From: Sipunculus nudus
Taxonomy: Eukaryota > Annelida > Sipuncula > Golfingiida > Sipunculidae
Assembly (NCBI GenBank): GCA_026874595.1
Contig: CM049317.1
Location: forward strand, 36,922,401 to 36,986,400
Direction of reading: 5' to 3'
DNA length: 64,000 bases
In this document: piece after piece, positions 1 through 11,914 of the stretch
Layout of the letters: each line of letters begins with the position of its first letter
Position numbering within the stretch: the stretch's first letter is position 1
Position numbers and translations under genes: made by a program
Notes under the pieces: generated by a model
What the model was told of the DNA's origin: nothing
The model's input: only the letters and a program-made list of their open reading frames with translations
Databases searched by the model: none

Positions 1-3000
1 GTTCAATCAAACGGTCACCAATATTAGTCCCATCAGGAACCTTTGTCCAAACATTACCCGATTATATGGTATCCTAACGATCTTTAAAAATCCATTGTAT
101 AAAATATTTCTGAACATGAAGCCTCTTCGTTGATCAAGACACTGTATTGGATATATTTGTGGATGGACGTTTATGTAAATTTCTTGAAGAAGCTGATATT
201 GAACTCAACTCTGCGGCACTTAAATGCACGCTTAAACAACATACCATTGACTAGAAAATATATAGGCTTCTTCATTGGAATCATAAAACGTCTGTGATGC
301 TTTATATTGGAATAATCTCATTTATTTAGGTTATATGCGCAACATACGAATCTGTTCAATGAAATCTTACATTTGAATATATTTAAGAAAACTTTAGTCA
401 CATCAAGGGTGTCTGTCAGTTTTATGTGTTACCAGACTATATTATTCAACAAAATACATTGGCAATAATTGAAACATCACACCGCATATTATTTTTACAA
501 ACTGACAGTATGGTTAGTATGAGAGGCTTAATTAAATGTTATAAGCTATCTGTGTTTCATGGAAGTAGTCCCAACAGTAATACCCAGGCAGATAAATCAT
601 GAGTGACATGTGAGCCATTCAGGCGCTGATATGGAGTTTGGTGTAACATTTTTCCCTGTAAGCTGTAACTAAAGTTTGCAGCTATATCATATTAAAAGGA
701 GTGGGACGTGTGTAAATTGATATTCATATTGTTTGTCATATGGATATCATTATATTGTTATTTATTTGAAATGCCATACATGTCTCCCCCCCCCCCCCAA
801 AAAAAAAAAAAAAAAAACTTATTCAGAAATATCAGATTATTTCATGAGCAATCTTACACGACAAAATGGAAAGGACATGGTTTAAAGACTATTTGTAGAA
901 AATACACGCACAACCAAATGACAATGTGTTGGCATCCTGGGCTCTATCACATTTAGTACAACCAAACAAATCACAAGAGTGAGATTCTTGCATTTGACTC
1001 AGCCTCGTTGTAAATTGCAAACTGAATAATGAATATAAGACATATCATTCGTCTTTTAACGAGACTCAGTCATTATACTTTAATTTACCTTTATGTCATA
1101 TATGAATTGAACAGCGTTGTTACCACCACTCTGGATACATACATACATACATACATACATTATTTATACATTATATATAAACATATATTGAAATATGTAA
1201 GGATGTATGCCGGAAGTTGAGTTTATCTTTGTTACTGTTTTCATATGTTATTTGCCTTCAAATATTACATCTAACAAAACAATAAAACGAATTTATATTC
1301 TGATCGCTTTCTTAATCTGGATGTCTTTGATAAGTGGGATTCATCCAGTGTAAACAGAGGTAAACGTATTTTATAAGGGCCTTTACTTCTATTTATTTAT
1401 TAATTAATATATCTTTATTCAGGGTGGCTTGTTCAGAATAGACTGATCTTCCACAAGGCCCTGAGAATAATTGAAATTGTAAACATGATCAAATAGCATG
1501 GCAGTAATATACAAGCAAACATATATGTGCAGACTATCGTAACTGAATATAATATATATTGTTAGTTCCTGTGCTAGCATGACCATTTTAAGAGTTTATT
1601 ATAGAATATTATATAGATAATAATAGGCTATTTAGCTTAGGTGACACTCAGAGGAGAAAACAGAGGATATATATATAGCATCTCCTCTAATAAAGATGTA
1701 ACATGTTTTCTATCTTCAGTAACTGCATATGGACACATTTACATATAGCGTACTTTTTATTTTCACTAAAGTCAGATGTATTATCATTGCAGGAAGCATT
1801 AGAACGATGACATCATTATGTCTCTTTTTCATACATCCAGGAAAATGATAGGTCCATTGTCGGTATACTTCTAAAGTTGTCTTGCGTAATCTTTATACAG
1901 TCAAACAACATGCGCATTTTATGCATCATTGGGTCTTTAAATCAATCCCGAGCAAGAATAATGAACCGCGTCAGATTGAGCTTTTTTTTTTTTCCTGTAG
2001 GTGCGAGTGAACAGCACGCGTCGTATCGAGATGCTTCTCGGAGAAACGGAATTATCTTGTAATTGAGAGGATACCATTAGCAGGTACATGCGAAGTTTGC
2101 TTCAACTGGCCGAAATATATTATAGGTAGCAATTTATTTTCAGTTGACTATGTTCTGCGTATAAGTAATACTATTGGCCACCAATGAGTATATACTAAGA
2201 ATAAAAGTATTATATTTTGAGGTATAATTTGAGAGTATGAGAGATACATAGCCTCTTCTCCGGTGTCTTTTACGTTTTGCGAGGTCTGTGTGATTGTCGA
2301 AAGACAATTTCTAGTTTTAACCCTAACCTTGTATAAAGCGTGCAACCAATTCCTCGTTCTCTCTGACGGGCCATATACACCATACCCGTAACAACCTTGT
2401 AACCTCCCGGTTTTCAAATAGGCCAGGCATAGCAACTGTACACATGGTGCTTGACAGGACACCTTTGTGACTGGACAAACAAGCAACGTTAATACATGAA
2501 TCCTATTGCTTGTTTTTATAGAAATACCGTCATGTCCAAATTAACGTTACTATCTATATGAAGTTATGCTACTGTAGAATGAAGGATCTCTTTGAAAGGA
2601 TTTTTTTTATGTTTTGCTTCATTTCCCTTCAAAACCGTATTTGTAGACGTTATTCCTTAGCAAATACTGGTCCTAAATATGAAATAATTGACATATGTTG
2701 TATTAGTATATAAACTGAAAGTATTTATTTATTTTAATACAAAACCTAATTGGTAAGATTTTATTCTTTTTTTGATATTAAAAAAAAATAATCACTCGTT
2801 AAGGTCTATCTTGACTCACGAAATAAAAAACGCCTTGGAATTTTCAACTAAATGTTCGAATAATTGAACAATGTATTCTGTACTTACATTAGATGTGCTG
2901 GAATCAATATTTTTTTATCAAATACTCAAACTCATAAATTCAACGAACTTCAATACAAATAAAATGTCTAAAATGTAGACAAAGCTTTCAGAAAATGTAT

Positions 3001-3310
3001 ACTTCATGGGTAGCAAAGCTGCATATTTTTTCAGTCCAGAGGATAACTAAAAGTCAGATCATACTCATGGACCAGTACTACTACCTTAAATTATTACATT
3101 TAACTTATGACTTAAATTTGGGCTTAAGAGATAACGACCTATGAAATAAAAGTGATCTTATTTCTTGATTGTATTCTAATGTGCATAGTTGTAAATTTTC
3201 ATTCTTGTGCAAATAATACTTGATAGGTTTCTGTCTAGATGTTGCATTTTCTAATTTTCCTTCTGTATGCTTTTTTTGGTCAATTAGGCCAAAACAAAAT
3301 TTAAGGTATG
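1..3310. other. AT-rich region, no gene recognised
   Basis: I see no recognisable coding sequence, RNA gene or transposon core here. Open frames are short (at most 112 codons), lack family motifs and run through simple sequence: a C-tract followed by an A-tract near 787-818, and a tetranucleotide (CATA)n run at about 1136-1160. Possibly intergenic or intronic. Confidence 0.5.
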
Positions 3311-3545
3311 GTTCTCAGGCACCGCCCGCATCAATTTTACACCCCCGCATCAAAAATTTTTAATTTGATTTTTCAAAGTAAGTTACAAATTTTGAGCTAC
3401 AACCGCTTGGACATTTCTTCCAAGAAGATAAAATCATACAGTTTCCTTTGTTATGTAGTACTTTTACGTGTTTAGCAAAATAAATTTGTTATTATCATGC
3501 TTTCCCCGTATCATTTGACATTTTTATCGAAACATACAAACAAAT
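3311..3545 (+). repeat. dispersed repeat, copy A
   Basis: This stretch is similar in the same orientation to 53,125-53,375. Shared landmarks in order are GTTCTCAGG, an ACCCGC-like C-rich start, 'TTTTGAGCTNCA', 'CGGACATTT', 'TTTACNTGTTTAGCAAAA' and 'TGACATTTTTATCGA'. It has no obvious terminal inverted repeat and no ORF. The class is unknown; a degenerate SINE or MITE is possible. It sits just outside the left arm of the large inverted duplication. Confidence 0.6.
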
Positions 3546-5048
3546 TAAAATAAAAAAAAAACCGCCCGCCCGCAGTGATTTCTGAAAAAACGTACATGTA
3601 TTTCAGTCATCACCATGGTCGCAACCACATGAGATAAATGGAACCCTTTACCAGAACCGCTAGACCGAATCGCTACTCAAATAATACTGAATCCAGTTTC
3701 TCATATTTCAAATGAGTTAGCAATAAGCACATGCACTGAAATGAGGGGAAATCCAAAATGATTTCTCAGTTTAATTTGTTTCTTGGAAATACGTGATAAA
3801 ATAAGTTATACATGGGCGATCGTTACATTTCGGCGATTTGAGGCCTCCCAGGAATGGTGTCGAACTTTAAATCTATAAGCGAACCGAGAATATTTGTGAA
3901 GACTGCAAAACCGTAGAAGTAAGTATATTGGTTTCTCGTTTAGCAAGTCTTTCTCCCATGTTTTGGCAGTAACATGACGGTTTGCTGGCTGTTCACTCAG
4001 CGGCCCAAATCAATTTTATGAAAAGGGGTATGTCTAGCTTTGCTTTTGATAACGATGTTTTTGCAATACGGAACAAATGGAATGTATAATAACTGAAAGC
4101 TGTCTTTGTCCCAATTCTTTGAGGAAGAACTCGATCCACAATTTTAGTATATGTAGCACATACCCAGGTTGTCAGCCATCTACAGTTGAGCGTTATCAAA
4201 CATGCCGCACTATATTAATGCATTTAATAAAGCTCCCTTATATCATGGTTAATTACAGACTTTTACCTATTAAAAAGAATAAACGATGCGTTGAATACTC
4301 TTAGTTCATTATTTCCCGTATGTAATATACACACATTTCTAAAATAGTTTTAAACATGTGGAATCAGAAATGATGATCTCTTTATTCTTTCTTTTAAATA
4401 TTTCCCGTGTTTCACATACTTTAGACGTAAAAATGCAACTAGGACATTTTTTCGATTATTTTCTATGTTTACATAGCATCTTCATCTTCAGTACAGCTAG
4501 TTATACGAGAGATGCTACAAAACAATGTACTGTACTTCAAGAACACGTCATTAAAGTGAGGCGAATTAAAAAAGTCTCTGAGTATTGCGATACGCAAAAA
4601 ATATGTATTAATTTTGAAAAATCTTGTTTCTTAGGTTATTCAGAAAATTTCAAATTTGTACAAACGCAGTATTACAAGATGGACAAAATAGGCCGAATAT
4701 GAGAAACAAACAAATAGATTGGGGAGTGTTCGGAAAGATATACAAATTAAAAACTTTTCCAAATCAAAAGGGCCAGTATTTTGTTAATATAATTTGTGAA
4801 AAAAAATAGTATAACTAAACCAGAAAGAAACAGGCGTAACTGTCGGGAAGCATACAAATAAGATGAGAGAGGAAATTCATTCTTGATATTTCCGAAATAG
4901 ATTATTAAATAACTGTCGTTAAACTGTTGAAATTAGAGTGCAGAAGTAAATAGGAATTCTAACAAATTTTCTCCGTGGAATACTGATGAAAATTTACTTG
5001 AACATTATATCATCAAATATACCTATATTTTATCATCACGTAAACAAA

Positions 5049-7602
5049 TAGGGACTGCATCCTTGTTGTTTACATCCGGGCAACTGCTGGCCTGGTCAGG
5101 GGGTTGGTAGGCTTTTGCCTACCCCTTATATGTAGGTTATCCTTTGTGTAGTGTTACATGTGCGACCAGTATCTCTCTATCCACACTTATGTGCACCAAT
5201 CAATTTGTTGGCAAATAAGTTTATGCAACACAGCATATTTACACAATGTTAGTAATTATATAGTGGTCAGCTTCCCTTTCCTGTCATTTACAAAGTTACA
5301 ACAGTTAAACGGATATAGGGCTATAGCAGCCAAAGACAGCTTATTTGTGGTACGTATCACTAAATATATAGATTAATATAGCAGTTTGTTTTATGCAGAA
5401 TCTTCTGTCTAAAGTCTAAGAAGTATTGTCTCATAAGAGTGGGTATTCATTATCTCATCTTTTTTTTCCATTAACAATTCCAAACTTAGCTCTAGGACCC
5501 CTTTTATGTACATATCCTGAAAGCTGAGAATAATATATGCACTCCACGTTTTGCTTTAAACAATATTTTACTGCAAAATAGCAAGAGGATAAGAAAACAG
5601 GGCACCGCCCTATATTAATTCTTCTCCTCACAGACGAATTATTGATTCACATAATATTATAAACACTATGTTTTTTAACAAAGGTTGACATCATCTAGAT
5701 TTTAGAATATTTTATGTTTCATATAATTCATTTTATAAAAAAATATTTATTTACATAATAATTTGAGCAACATGCAAAAGAGTGACAGACTTTCTAAATT
5801 ACAGTATGCTGCTTCATTTAAATTTGAAATCTAAAAGCATTATAAGTAATCAATTAAATGAAAAAAAAAATAAAAAGTAATTTTTAAATTTGAAACAATA
5901 TATAAAATATAAATTTATCTCAAATAAAAAGGAATTATGTACGAATTTGTAATTTGAAAAAAAAGAATATAGGTAAAACACCCCCACCTCAATGTTGTAT
6001 AGTAATGGTAATTGTATTTTAGAATTATTTTTTTTTTATTTAAAATTGAAATGTGAAATTCCTTTTTCAATTTATTGGGGGAAATAAATATATGTTTTTG
6101 CGCTGCAAAAGCAAAGTCATGTTGGTTGATATCTAAACATTATCAGTGCAAGTCGCTAGAAGATTGAATTTAAAATGTTTGCACAAAGGTATTCACACAT
6201 TACGACAAGTAGACCGACACGTATTAGCTAACTGTGAATTTCTTTGGGAAAATATCAGAAAAAAAATGTGCTTAATGATATGTTTAATATGTTACCGCCG
6301 CTTTTTTTTAGGTCATACACATATATGCATGATGTGCGAGGTTTAGAATTCTAATGCAATTATCATCGAGGAACTAGTGTTCTTTTTACTTATGTAACGT
6401 CAGTTATGTGGAGTAATTAATATGATGATATGCAATAAATGGACTAATATCCGTCCATCATGTTTACTTGTGAAATTTGAAATGTCAAATTTCTTTTTTC
6501 TTTAATTTTCATAAAATGCATGTTAGTTAAGATAAAACAGAAATTAAAGCATCATTTTTATAAGGTTCCATGTGTTTAAATGAATTCTCTTTGACACTTA
6601 ATGGCTGAGAATATAAACACATAAACGTAAACAGTTAAAAGTAGATAAAATCAAATTTTGACATCAGCTGTCTTTGTATATAATCAGTTCTAATAATACT
6701 AGAACAAATTAATTAGATTAGGAACAATGACAGTAAAAATTCCATGCATTTTTCCTATTGTCATTCAGGTTGAACGGGCCATGTGGAGGCAAGCCGTCAT
6801 ATAGATTTCCTAATTAACAGATAACTTAATGATTGTTGTTATTAGTGCCATTTTTAGCAGGCTGTGATTACTTATATCAAAAGTACATGTATTTACAATT
6901 GTAGTAATGTGCTATTGTGACTGTACATAAGCTCTCAGAGTGTGCTTATGTAGAAGGGTGGTTCATGTAATTAAGTAAAGATGCACAAAGTATTATCATT
7001 AATGGATATTACTTAATATGAGTTTACAATTTAATTGGCTTAGGTTTGCAGCCTGCTTGGGCTTGGTAAATTGGTACTAATGAAGAGTCAGGGGCACTTT
7101 TTTTTCTGACAGAAGGCTGACAATTTGGCTAAAAAAAGGGGGGTATTAGGCCTATAGGACTGTCATTACAGCTCCTGTATCGGGCTTGATCATACTCCAT
7201 CTGGTGTAGCATAAATATATCAGTTACATGATACAAGGCAGTAAACTAGTGATTCTTTAATGAAGCATGTCCATAGTCAATTGAGAAAATGGGGGTTAGT
7301 GCGTGTCTGCAAGTGGATCATTGCATAGACTCAGCATGCAGCCTATAGAAGCTTAGACTAAGTCCCTTTTACTGCTAATTGGCACATCCAACAGCTGTAC
7401 AGCTCATTGGTGTATGTTATCTTGCAATTAATTTTATAAGAACGACTTATTTTATGCAGAATATTAACAATATAGAACACAGAGTAGGCCCAGGGAGGAA
7501 GGAATGCAACTGATACAATCAGCATCCCTAAGTGTTTTGCCTACCAGCACTGCAAGTGTTGCCAAATCACGTGGTCTGTGACGTCACGATGTAGTCCCCT
7601 GT
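5049..7602. mobile_element. 2.55-kb insertion with imperfect terminal inverted repeats and 5-bp target duplication
   Basis: Present in the left arm, absent from the right. The paralogous right-arm site (around 43,977-43,985) has a single ACAAA; here ACAAA occurs at 5,044-5,048 and again at 7,603-7,607. The ends are inverted repeats: TAGGGACTGCATC at the left, and ACAGGGGACTACATC read inward from the right, with TGGTAGGC recurring about 50 bp inside each end. A perfect 7-bp hairpin (GGTAGGC, TTTT loop, GCCTACC) lies at 5,106-5,123. No transposase motif is visible, so it is probably a non-autonomous DNA transposon of unassigned superfamily. The motif at 6,078-6,125 (containing GCGCTGCAAAAGCAAAG) recurs at about 16,093-16,142. 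Confidence 0.6.
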
Positions 7603-7978
7603 ACAAAGTTATACATCGCCGAATATGGCTTTGTTTGATTTTCTTGTAACAATTGAAGAACTGGCTTTCCTAATTCAAGTAAAATGTTCCCATACACCAA
7701 ATGGCCAAGTACAACTTTAAAGACAAAATTTGACTGTTTAAGTTTCTTTAATTATTCACATTTATTCTTAATTATTATCGAAGACCTTATTATTTTTATA
7801 CTTGAGAAAACAATCAGAGTGAAAGTCCATTTTATATATCAGAAACCATCAAAGAAGTCTCGTTAGTATTCTTAAGGCTGGGGTTGATAACTTTATATCA
7901 GGGCCCTATTTATGCATCCCGCAAATGTTCTTAAAAGATGTGAATTCTTGCGGTTACTGACATTTTGGTTGAGGAATA

Positions 7979-7981
7979 TAA

Positions 7982-8016
<35 letters not shown>

Positions 8017-8018
8017 AA
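7979..8018. repeat. (TA)n microsatellite
   Basis: Interrupted (TA)n run in the left arm. Its right-arm counterpart is the (TA)n tract that holds the pogo-like MITE at 42,394-43,231, so this is the empty-site version. Confidence 0.9.
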
Positions 8019-10027
8019 ATATCAATACATATTTGTATGTATACTCCCCTTCATCGGCTGTTAGAGGGTATCATATTGTAAATGCGAAATATATCAGAAT
8101 ATAATGCAGACTTGGCTTCGTTACCCTTTGTTATTTTTTTGCTGACATACAAAATATGTGCTTCTGAATAAATATGGCAAACATTGTGAAATGCATGTAC
8201 CTTTTTTTGTTCAAAACGTTTTATGTAACCTAGACTTATAAATGTCAAATTTTCTTCGAGCCTGCTACTATATAGATCCGGATCGAAAAATATGTATACC
8301 TCTAAAGAATGCCACAATTTATTAAACAATTCAACTTCCCTAACACTTATCTGCTGTAATAAATCAAAACGGAACGTAACCATTAAATATGAACAAGGAT
8401 ACATTTATCCCAGTACATGTCAACTGTCCTGCAGTCCCATGTGTAGGTGAAAGGAATAAATATTTTGTAATATTACGTTTAACCGCTCTAATATTCACTC
8501 CCCATACGGTCCACAAACCCTATCAGTATCATCAAAGGCTGTTTAAAACATTTGCCCAATTGTTAACCCATGAACAACATAACACGGAGATGGGCTTTAT
8601 TACCCCAAGCTTACACAGCTAGTCTGAATCTGAAAAGTTCGCGTTCAATTTCGCATTTTTGAATGACACAGCCAGCGATAGCTAACTTAGCAGAAATCTC
8701 CATCCAGTCGTTATGCCTGTCCAGTTTTTTTTTTTTTTGTATAGTGCAAGTCATAGAAAGAAAACCTTAACAGTGTTTGCAGATGAAATCAGTAAGCCCG
8801 ATTTGGACTTGTTCGCTGCGTAAGCTTTGTTGTACTGATAGAAAACAATCGGATTTTTTTTTTACGGAAGAGATAAAACTGTCCAAAATATCATGTGGTC
8901 ATGAACTCACTACATTTTAGCGTTCATGTAAATGTATCGTGCATAACGTAACTTGCTAACATTGATCTAGATATATTGCCGTAAACTGGTCGGAAGATGA
9001 CAGAATGTTTTCAATCAGTAGGTCCTCACAACAAGTCAACTGAAGTGTTTGCGTCAACATTACCCTAGTAAACAATGATTATAGTATATTGTTTTAGGAA
9101 TCTTTATTTAGTGTATCCCATATAAATGATTAATTTACTGTTCCCCACCAAGGGACATAAAGACCAGTTTGACAAGAAACTTAAAAATGCAAATCCTGGG
9201 CGCTTTAGAAATCAATTGGAATCTCGTTGATCTCACAGTACATCATTTTTAATAAACAACTGAGAATTCAATCCTACGAGTGTGAGTCTTCATTGGTGGT
9301 GAGATCATTTTCATTGTTGAAAGGCATTTTGAGTTAACATGGAGTAACGCACATGTTTTGATCTCTCTCTCTCTTGCCACGAAACTTATAGCATGCAGAT
9401 TGTGTGAGAGCCACCTCTCTGGAATAAACTGTGGATTTTCACATATGGCGTAATGTGTTCATATAATACATCACTGTGTTTATGAATACACGGAACTGGG
9501 AGAATGCAGGACCCTGCTGGATTAAAATAATAGCTAAACTTGACATTTTCTCCAAGGTTTGTATGATAATTAAGCCTAGGCACAATTGGAGTGCTTAGAG
9601 CACCCAAATGTTGGCTGCCATACATTTGCATTTGGGTTGATGGTCACTGATTTGCACCTTTGCAAGTGGTTGGGGTTATGACTCCAAGTAGGTCTATCGG
9701 TACGGTACAAATGTTTGCTGAGCTATTATTGGCGTTACTAAGTAGCTCATGTACTGCTTTAGATTTCACACACAAATACATATCCCATATATATGTTTTC
9801 ATTAATGTAAGGATTATCTAATACATATAAGATAATTTAGTTCACTTTTGTAATCAATGTTGTCTGAAACCGCATTGTGTATGACATTGTGTTATACTTC
9901 CTTTTAATGTGACCATGCTTGTGTCGGAATAAATACTACTTAATGTACACATCATTTTGAGTGATTTTTGCATGGTTTTATAATTGCGTGGAGCCTACCA
10001 GCGAAGACAGCCGAACTGCCCTCAGCA

Positions 10028-10575
10028 AAGGCCGGAATACCTTCGTGATCGCTTGGTGTTCAAGCAGGCGTGTGACAAAACCGAACAATGAAGGTTTATT
10101 GTTCATATGAATTACGCCTTCTCTCAGTGACGGATTTAAGGCATGATATATGACCCAGTCCCTGGGCTTCTTGCTTAATCAGTAAATGTAAAAAACATAT
10201 GACCCTTGATTTAAGAAAGGGGTCCAATCCAGAAAGATTAAGGACAAAACCTAATAAAATGTTCCAAGGTCTTAAAAAGGAGGGGATCCGTGCAAAAAAA
10301 ATTGGTCTGACACCCTGAAAAAGGTTAAGACGGCTAAATCGGAGGGGGTGGGTGGTTCGGACCAATTTGAGAAAATTACTTATCTCATTTTATACATATA
10401 AAAAGCTCGGTTACCGGGTTTATCAGCTAGTAAGAGACAAAACACTTTAACTTGCTCCAGGTAGAAAGTGAAAATTCAAAAACTATTTTAATTCAAGAAA
10501 ACTTCTCAACATGTTATTCATGTTATGTCTATTCGGACATTTCTGTCCCCGAATAGGCACAATATGAGCTAAAGT
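10028..10575. other. ~0.55 kb present in left arm only
   Basis: The left/right alignment jumps here: CCGAACTGCC at about 10,011 matches the right arm near 37,360, and matching resumes near 10,600 against about 37,310. Either an insertion in the left arm or a deletion from the right. No terminal repeats or coding motifs could be fixed; the 89-codon minus-strand frame inside has no recognisable domain. Confidence 0.45.
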
Positions 10576-11654
10576 AACCCTCCGCTCTGAACAAGTGAAT
10601 ACGTTTTGCAATATAATGTGGTTAGTTCTAGGAATCGTTAGAAGGCGTGAAGCAATAATTTTCGATACATCAGTAATAAACTGTATCTGCCCACAAAGTG
10701 CTATGTTGATTAAAACTTTTCTCAGACGATGATTTAGTTCATGGAAGTCAGGTCATGGGCGGCAAGTAAAGATGCTGGTCAGTTACATAAATATCATTAA
10801 TTATATATCAGTGCGGTTTTCACGGTATACTTTATGGCGGCTGCCTGGGATATATGCATAGAAAGGCCGGAACCAAATGTTTTGCAGGCCAAACAGTGTA
10901 TAATAAATCGAGATATACTCGGGTATAATGTCCATTTTCATAATGTTTAACATTAGCTTTTGGGGTCTCTGCGTACCAGTCTTCTATTTTTATATATAAT
11001 AAGAACATATGTGTCTCTCAAGAGAGTTCCTACAAGATTCAGGATATATTACGCATTATGGTGTCTTCTACGTGTTAATATGCTCTTTTTAAAACTTATC
11101 ATCATACGTGTTTTTTAGAAATATAACTAATATTTGGTTAGCGAGCGTCATGTGAAATTTCACAGAGGTTTCGGGCAGTATTGTATTTTAATTGGATACG
11201 TTACGTTTTCGGGTAAGAATCGTACAATGTGTGGCAAATGTTGAGACAAAGACAACGACGTTTTAATAAGGGAAAGAAACTCATCTTGATCAGCCACTCA
11301 GGAAAACCATTGCATCAGCATAAATGTAGTTTTGTGCTATTCAACGGACATGCAGACTCTTTGTTGTTCATTTAAGCTTATTATGGTAACAGTTACAATA
11401 TGTTTTTTGTAGAGTCTAGGGTGTATGGTATGTAAATATTTAGTATATACATTGGTATGTCATTGTTATCTGCTTTGCACCTTCAAAAACAAGATTTATA
11501 TGAAGCAGTTTCATTTTGCTTGCATTGGAAATATGTTCAACAGTCCCATTCAAATTTAAATAGTTTAACAAAATTCCAGGACGAAACATTGCCATTTTAA
11601 TTAGCAGACTTCTATATTATTGGAACATTAATGAAAGTACTTGAGTCAGATGGA

Positions 11655-11910
11655 ACTTAAGGTCACAAACGGAGTCATGCAAATGAAATACTTTCTCCCA
11701 TTTAAACTAATATTTTACATGATATTTCAATAAGTGTTGATCTAAATTATAAAGCCATTGGATGTTGTACAAGTTATGTAAAATATAATAACATATTTTA
11801 TGCGGATGATGTCGTCTTGTTTCACACTCTATGAAGGGGCTTCATTGCATAATATCATCTTTACTAAAACCGAAACAGTGTGTATGCATGTTCTTTTATA
11901 AAACAAATCA
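11655..11910 (+). pseudogene. non-LTR retrotransposon reverse transcriptase fragment
   Basis: Translating across frame changes gives a GV-Q-LSP-LF-like segment starting near 11,671, then KAIGCC, then FYADDVVLF with the YADD catalytic box of reverse transcriptase (motif C) at 11,799-11,810. After a stop and frame change comes a segment resembling the conserved 'I-FN--KT-CM' stretch that follows motif C in LINEs. Only about 85 codons survive, with at least two frame disruptions. The strand and the non-LTR class are well supported; the clade cannot be set. It lies just inside the inner end of the left arm and has no right-arm counterpart. Confidence 0.75.
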
Positions 11911-11914
11911 ATGA

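Larger units (their letters stand above)
3895..11560 (+). repeat. left arm of a giant diverged inverted duplication
   Basis: The reverse complement of this region matches 36,510-45,165 in collinear blocks: 3,895-5,043 with 43,980-45,165; 7,603-7,980 with 43,292-43,977; 8,045-8,560 with 41,847-42,330; 8,575-10,025 with 37,360-39,025; 10,600-11,560 with 36,510-37,310. In good blocks roughly four of five bases agree by eye. Example: GTTTTGCAGT near 45,153 pairs with ACTGCAAAAC near 3,901, and both are followed by matching sequence. No reading frame is kept open in both arms, so the duplicated segment looks non-coding. Blocks are interrupted by later insertions listed separately. The match fades outside 3,895 and inside 11,560. 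Confidence 0.85.

Noticed and set aside
4358-4809. 114-codon ORF plus overlapping frame
   Set aside because: The right-arm counterpart (about 44,200-44,560, minus) retains some similar residues (FKFVQTQY) but is broken by stops; base-level similarity explains the peptide similarity.
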